A DNA stretch of 64,000 nucleotides from Proteles cristata cristata (Eukaryota > Chordata > Mammalia > Carnivora > Hyaenidae): NCBI GenBank assembly GCA_017311185.1, contig JAESUZ010000969.1:186001-250000 (forward strand), read 5' to 3'. Below are positions 55,206 through 64,000 of the stretch, one piece after another (position 1 is the stretch's first letter; each line of letters opens with the position of its first letter). The notes below the pieces were generated by a model. It was not told the origin of the DNA. It saw nothing but the letters and a program-made list of their open reading frames with translations, and did not search any database. The position numbers were made by a program, and so were the translations under genes.

Positions 55206-55431
55206 TTTTTTCCTTAACTTTTTTTTAAATGTTTTATATATTTTTTAGAGAGAGAAAGAGACAGTGTGAGCAGAGGAGGGTCAGAGAGAGAGGGAGACAC
55301 AGAATCCAAAGCAGGCACCGGGCTCTGAGCTGCCAGCACAGAGCCCGATGCGGGACTCAAACCCACTAACCGTGAGATCATGACCTGAGCTGAAGTCGGA
55401 CACTTAACTGACTGAGCCACCCAGGCGCCGC
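55206..55431 (-). mobile_element. CAN-SINE, antisense
   Basis: Reverse SINE ending gagccacccaggcgccgc. Duplication TGGCATCAGATGTTT (55191-55205) and TGGCACTAAATGTTT (55432-55446). Confidence 0.93.
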
Positions 55432-57099
55432 TGGCACTAAATGTTTGAAGTTAGCCTTATAGAGAATATACAGAGGAAATGGTAGTTCCTTTTTAGACCT
55501 CTCTTTTGTTTCCCATCATTCAGGCTTTTACTTAATAATGAGGTCAATATGAGTTTGTCATTCCAAAGTGTCATATTCATCCTTCTTTAGACAAATTTCC
55601 AGTTTGTTTTTTTTTGTGTGTGTATCAAGTCATTTCTCAATAGATGATTTGGGGACCAACATTTGGGTGTAGCCAATATCTCAATATTGCTCCATAAGAA
55701 TTTATATGGAATTTAAATAGTACTAATTTTTCTACTAGAGTGCTTATTCAGCACTTAACTAGCTTAGAAAAAAGATATCACTGAGCCCTCCAAACTTCCA
55801 TTAGGCCCCAATGAGCCGTTCTGGAACTTCATCTAAAGAAGGATGTGGAAAACTTGGACAGTTCAGAGGACTACCATAAGGATGATTAAACTTGGAAAAT
55901 CAGACCTCTGAGAAAAAGAAGTGGTGTGATTTGGCCTCAAGAACCAAAGTCTAAAAGACAATTTAATATGTAAATGATCTCCAAGTAAGTATGCAAAGGG
56001 CATATACAGCTATTTTCTTTCTCTACTAAAGATATTAGTGGAAAGTACAATTAATCCACAGAAAGAGAAATGTGGATACTGTAAAGAATGACATGAAACA
56101 TAGGGAAGTAAAATTCTGAAATGGGTTGTTAAAGCAAGTTAGGCTATCTATATAAGACTTCTTTAAACATTAAAGTATTTAAGCACCAAAAGTTAAAGAA
56201 TGAAAAACAATATGTCTTTCTGAGAAACCGAGACTTTGAAAATGTGTAATTACAATAACAAGGGAGACTGCAACACCCGTCCCATGATTTTCTATTCCTC
56301 ACGCTGCCTCCTTGGTATAAAATTATGCTGATAAGTAACCAGTTTATTAATTTATTTCAATTTGTGTGTTTTCACAGTTTATTTATTCATTCTTTTGTTA
56401 CTCAAAAGATTGAGACAGTTTATAAACTGTGTAAAAATCCTAATAGTTAATTTTTTTAAATTTTCAAAATTATTTGATAACTAAGAAAGAATAAACAGAT
56501 TAGGTGTTTAAAGAACACATTTTAATTTCATAATGACAGAATTGTTGGGCCATATACTTAAAATTATCACTCAGTGTGAGCATTGTCAATTAATATGTCT
56601 AGAGATTCAGAAAGGCATGAAGTCAAAAAGTAGAAAAGGTTAGTAAACATGAATCACTCTTTTGTAGAACATTAGAGCATGGAATCAAGAAAACCTATTT
56701 GATCACTTGATCAGTAAAACTTGAAATGCTTAGCAGGTAAGAACACATATTCAGGTTGTGCTGACTGAGAAACTGGCAGGACTGAGCTCAAACAATAGCC
56801 TAAACTGTTCTCACTAGAATGCTGCTTGCTTTCAGCTCCTACAATTTATATTAGGTTTTTGCCTGTTTCTGGGTTTATATATTGATTATCACAACTAGAG
56901 ACAGAAGTGTTTTGTGTGTCATATAATACACATCTATCATTTAAGATATCCAAGAGGTTCTGGAAACTTCTCTGTGAGACTTAACACTGTTATGAGATAG
57001 AGGAGAAGTCATAAAGAAGGTTGGAATTCCTACACCTGGCCTTATGATTTATTCTGTTAGAATTGCACTTTCCTGACCTGTCCATATTTTCCTAATATT

Positions 57100-57305
57100 A
57101 ATAATTGGTACACATTTATATTTGTCAAATAGTGTTATATTTGAAGCATACTATCACTTTTTCCATTTAAAATATAAAGAAACTGAACCTGCAATAATTA
57201 GAAAGGTATACCAAAGAGTAAACCATCTATAAGATGTGGAGCTGGGACTCAACAGTTGAAGCTCTGACTCCAAATTTTACACTCTATTCATTTCACCATT
57301 TTCCT
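57100..57305 (-). repeat. MIR relic, antisense
   Basis: Contains cactttttccatttaaaata, gatgtggagctgggactcaa, aagctctgactccaaatttt and ctctattcatttcaccat, the reverse of a MIR. Confidence 0.55.
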
Positions 57306-59501
57306 CCAGGCAAAAATTATGTAATATAATAAGGATAATATATCTCCTGAGAATATAACAGCTACATGTAAAATGGGATGGTATTATACTATTTAAATGT
57401 GACAGAAATCCAAGACAATGTTGAGAGGGCTACCTTTGAAATAAAGTGAGCCCCTGTTTTTATAGCCTTGTGTGTCTTTGTGTGTTTTTTACATTTTATT
57501 ATTTATTTAGCAATTTTATCCTTTCTATCTCACTTTTACTACCCTCATTGGGTAAGGGTAAGGAAGGGCATGAGAGAAGAAAGAGAAGTAAGGGAAATCA
57601 GACAGAGTTGTAGGAGATCAAAATATAAGTCAAAGAGGTGGCGTGCAAGAGAAGAGATAGAGGAAAGAAATGATAAAAGCAAAACTAGTGCTTAAAGTCA
57701 ATAAAGGTGTGCTGCCATAACAAATACCCCCTGTATTAGAGTAGCTTATAGGAAAACATTTGGATCTTTTTCATGTAGAGTGCACTACAGGTTAGCTCTC
57801 CTCCCTGTGATGGTCTAGCATTTGAAGATGCCTTGAATTTATGGTATCTCCACATTTGCATGGGATCCCTACATCATGGCAGCAAGGGAAGAGAAGGCTG
57901 GAGAGGTTACCCCTGGCAGTCTCATAAATCACTTCTACTTAATTTCATGGTCCAGAAGAAAACATACCTCATCTATGTTGGGAGGGGAATTTCAGTCTTC
58001 CATGTAGCTAGGACTGGAAGAGAAATGGATACTGGTGAATATTAGCATTATCTTTTACAGTAGTTACCAAAGAAAAGCATCAATTGTTACTGAGAAAAAA
58101 ATGTCTATCTTTTGATAGAAAAAGATGTTTTTATCAGGATTTAGCTTATCCTTTAGTTTCCTGCCTAGATATTGGAGTCTAAAGGTAGCTTAAAATCAGA
58201 GACAAGGAACAATATTGCTTTCACCTCTGTTTTTTATCATTGCATTTATCAACTCATTCACTGAACTTAGGTTCTTAAAAGCTTTGGGAATATAATGATA
58301 GAAGAGTAAGCATTAGACATGCATATTTCTTTAAATCTTTTTTATGGAAATAAGTTGGAGAATTAGTATATTTCATTTCTTGTGAGATTTTTCAGGACTT
58401 TTTTTTTTGTATGTCAGCTTAGAACATTGTGTTTTGTATCATCACACAATCAAATAGATGAGAGGTGCTTAAAAACAAGGAAATACATCCAAAAATCTGT
58501 TAGAAGTACACTTAAATGTTAAATATGATTTAATTTTAGTTTAATAATTTTTTCTTCTGATTTTACCTGGACATTACTTTACATTAGAAGAATTTTATAG
58601 AAAAATAATTCCTAATTTCTGATTTTTACTATGCCTACTTTACTCATGGTTAGTTTTATTCTTCTGTTCTGCAAGAAGCCTGTCTCTTGTCTTGTACAAT
58701 AAGTCATGCCACTGAGCATACTTGCATAGTAGATGATTTTGCATAATAGATGGCATTACGTGCCTAAGTACCCATGAGCAGGTGTTAAAATTGGAAGCAT
58801 GTGAAGTATTCTTTTTCGGGAGGAAATAAGAACTTGCCAGTAGCAAACTCTTCAGGTTGAATAGGGATTAGGTTTCGTAGGATAATTTTCTTTTAGATCT
58901 AAATCTCACATCAAAATAGTGAAATAGTGCTTGATTGAACCTCACCAGTCCCAGAATTTCCAGAAACCTCTTCCTGGTTACTTTTTCTTCTTTACACTAC
59001 CTTTCTTTGTTAGCAGCCTCAATCTTCAAACTTTAAAATATTATATTTATTGATTTCCTGATATCTTATATCTCCAACTAGTAATGTCTAGCTACTTTTG
59101 GATTAACACTATAGAGGGATGTAATACACTCCTGTGAATGGACATGCCCTGCCTAATACATAGTTCTATACAATGTCTGCTTGTCTTGACTCCCAGATTC
59201 ACAATGTTTATAGTTATAACCCTAATAAAATTTGTTATCTCCCTCTATACTTACTATATCTCATTTAGATTATCTAAATTATGTTTTAATCTGAACTGTC
59301 ATAATTATTGGAACAATGTGGACAGATTTTGGGGAGAAATGGGTCAGGGGAATAAGTTCCAGAAAGTGGTCAAAGAAAAGAGGAATTTAAGGCAATATGA
59401 TGTTCAAAAGGGAAGGCCAAAAGCCAACTTTATAGGTAATATTATTCATAATATATAAATGTGTAAATATATTGCCACTATTTAAGAAAATAGCACTTTT
59501 T

Positions 59502-59945
59502 TTTATACAAATAGTTTATTGTCAAATTAGTTTCCACATAACACCCAGTGCTCATCCCCACAAGTGCCCTTCTCCATGCCCACCACTCCTCCCCCCCACA
59601 TCCACCAGTCCTCAGTTTTTGTCAGCATTCAAGAGTCTCTCATGGTTTGCCTCTCCCCTTTTCCCCCACCATTTCCGCCCTTCTTCTCCCCCTTGGTCCT
59701 CTGTTAAGTTCCTCCTAATCCTCCTATACGTGCACACATATGATATTTGTCCTTCTCTGCCTGACTTATTTCGCTCAGCATAACACCCTCAAGGTCCATC
59801 CATGTTGCTACACATGGCCAGATTTCATTGTTTCTCATTGCCATGTAGTATTCCATGGTATAGATAAACCACATCTTCTTGATCCATTCATCTGTTGATG
59901 GACACTTAGGCTCTTTCCAGGTTTTAGTTATTGTGGAGAGTGCTG
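59502..59945 (-). mobile_element. LINE-1 3' end, antisense, 5'-truncated
   Basis: About 440 bp of the same L1 3' end as at 44290, in reverse orientation (acccagtgctcatccccaca, caaggtccatccatgttgct). The exact 16-bp duplication GAAAATAGCACTTTTT is at 59486-59501 and 59946-59961. Confidence 0.94.
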
Positions 59946-59961
59946 GAAAATAGCACTTTTT

Positions 59962-60165
59962 AAAAGTGGTTATTAATTTATTTTGAGAAAGAGACAGAGT
60001 GAGCAGGGGAGGTACAAAGAGAAGGAAAGAGAGAGAATCCCAAGCAAATTCTACACTGTCAGTACAGAGCCCAACATGGGGCTTGACCCTAAAAACTGGG
60101 AGATCATGACCTGCGCTGAAACCAAGAGTAAGACTCTTAACCGACTGAGCCACTCAGGTGCCCCA
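59962..60165 (-). mobile_element. CAN-SINE, antisense, abutting the LINE-1
   Basis: Reverse SINE ending gagccactcaggtgcccca. It uses the L1's right-hand duplication as its own left flank (59946-59961), with a further copy GAAAATAGCATTTTT at 60166-60180. Confidence 0.94.
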
Positions 60166-60932
60166 GAAAATAGCATTTTTAATCAAAACATTCTCAATTT
60201 TCTTTGATTTGATGGTAGACTGCTTAATATTTGCATGCTTACTATTCCCAGCACCAAACTGAAATCAGGGTTGTTGTTTTTTGTAAAGTTGTTTTATATT
60301 TAATATGAGTTTTAAATGTTTTACCTTTTAATGATATTTAAATATATTTGCATGTTAATATTGCTCAGTAACATTCTACATATTAGAAAATGGTTATATA
60401 TTATAAACATAAATACATGAAGTGAATTAGTTCCATTTTTAATTTATTTTGCTCATATTTAGGTCACCTTTATTAGTGGATAAATTTTCCATGCATCTAC
60501 TTCACTATTATGGAGTTTTGATATTTGTTTATCAGAATGTGCCTTTATTGTGCTTTCAGCATTGTATTGTGATTTACCAAAATCTCTATAGATTTTTGTA
60601 TAGAGTTTTAACATTATCACAAGCTGATTTGAGATGGAATATAACCTAGAAATTAACTTTTATTTGCCTAACCTAATTCCTAATAATTCAACTATAGTAA
60701 ATTTTAAAATTCATTGCTCAAATAGTCTAGTACAATCAGAGGAAAGTTTACATCTCGTTGTTACATTGAAAAGCTGCCGTAGTGACATCCCCACCTATAG
60801 TTTGAAACTGCTTTCATGTTCCCTAGTGGAAGATTGGCCACTCACTGAAGCCTCAGTAACTAAGTCACATGAATACCAGAGGAAACTGCACCCGTTTTCT
60901 TTCTCCATTATGTTTTGTTTTTCACATTTTAG

Positions 60933-64000
<3,068 letters not shown>

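Larger units (their letters stand above)
54489..60932 (+). other. ERBB4 intron 14
   Basis: 6444 bp. It contains an L2-like fragment (54590-54720), an antisense SINE (55206-55431), a MIR relic (57100-57305), an L1 3' end (59502-59945) and an adjacent antisense SINE (59962-60165). No element is recognised in 55450-57090 or 58050-59480. The ORF running into exon 15 from 60634 is intronic upstream of 60933. Confidence 0.88.

Noticed and set aside
59704..60153. 149-codon minus-strand ORF
   Set aside because: A chance fusion of an antisense SINE and an antisense LINE-1 ORF2 remnant across their insertion junction.

Overview
This window is mammalian genomic DNA from a carnivore, most likely a feliform. 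Three things support that: single-copy vertebrate exon/intron structure with GT-AG splice sites, more than two dozen tRNA-Lys-derived CAN-SINEs of the feliform type, and carnivore-type LINE-1 3' ends. Several SINEs belong to one young subfamily whose diagnostic bases differ from the domestic-cat consensus as I remember it. A non-felid feliform is therefore possible, but I cannot fix the family from the sequence.

The only protein-coding gene I can support is ERBB4 (HER4), a receptor tyrosine kinase, on the + strand. Ten consecutive internal exons are present (numbered 6 to 15 by the usual ERBB4 scheme). They total 1249 coding bases and splice into one open frame equivalent to human residues 208 to 624. 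That covers the second part of extracellular domain II with the dimerisation arm (exons 6-8), ligand-binding domain III (exons 9-12) and domain IV (exons 12-15). Signal peptide, domain I, the alternative juxtamembrane exons, transmembrane segment and kinase lie outside the window. All splice sites are canonical and the frame has no stop, so this is an intact functional locus. Residue numbers agree with the known ERBB4 glycosylation positions (N253, N358, N410, N473, N495, N548, N576, N620).

Layout: intron 5 (end) 1-9366; exons 6 to 12 between 9367 and 27688 with introns of about 0.9 to 5.4 kb; a 21.5-kb intron 12 (27689-49158); exons 13 to 15 between 49159 and 61087; start of intron 15 to the window end.

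The rest is AT-rich intron filled with repeats. These are CAN-SINEs of several ages, most with recognisable target-site duplications; truncated LINE-1 copies, the larger ones in intron 12; two solitary LTR relics (MLT2-like and MaLR-like); hAT-type MER20/MER5A fragments; old MIR and L2 pieces; and microsatellites. I found no RNA gene, CRISPR array, CpG island or second host gene, and no undescribed biological system. The most useful observations concern how the repeats inserted: three copies of one target site around adjacent L1 and SINE insertions, cryptic splice sites in antisense SINEs, a 5'-truncated SINE, a SINE with a long purine tail, and a perfect 25-bp-stem palindrome.
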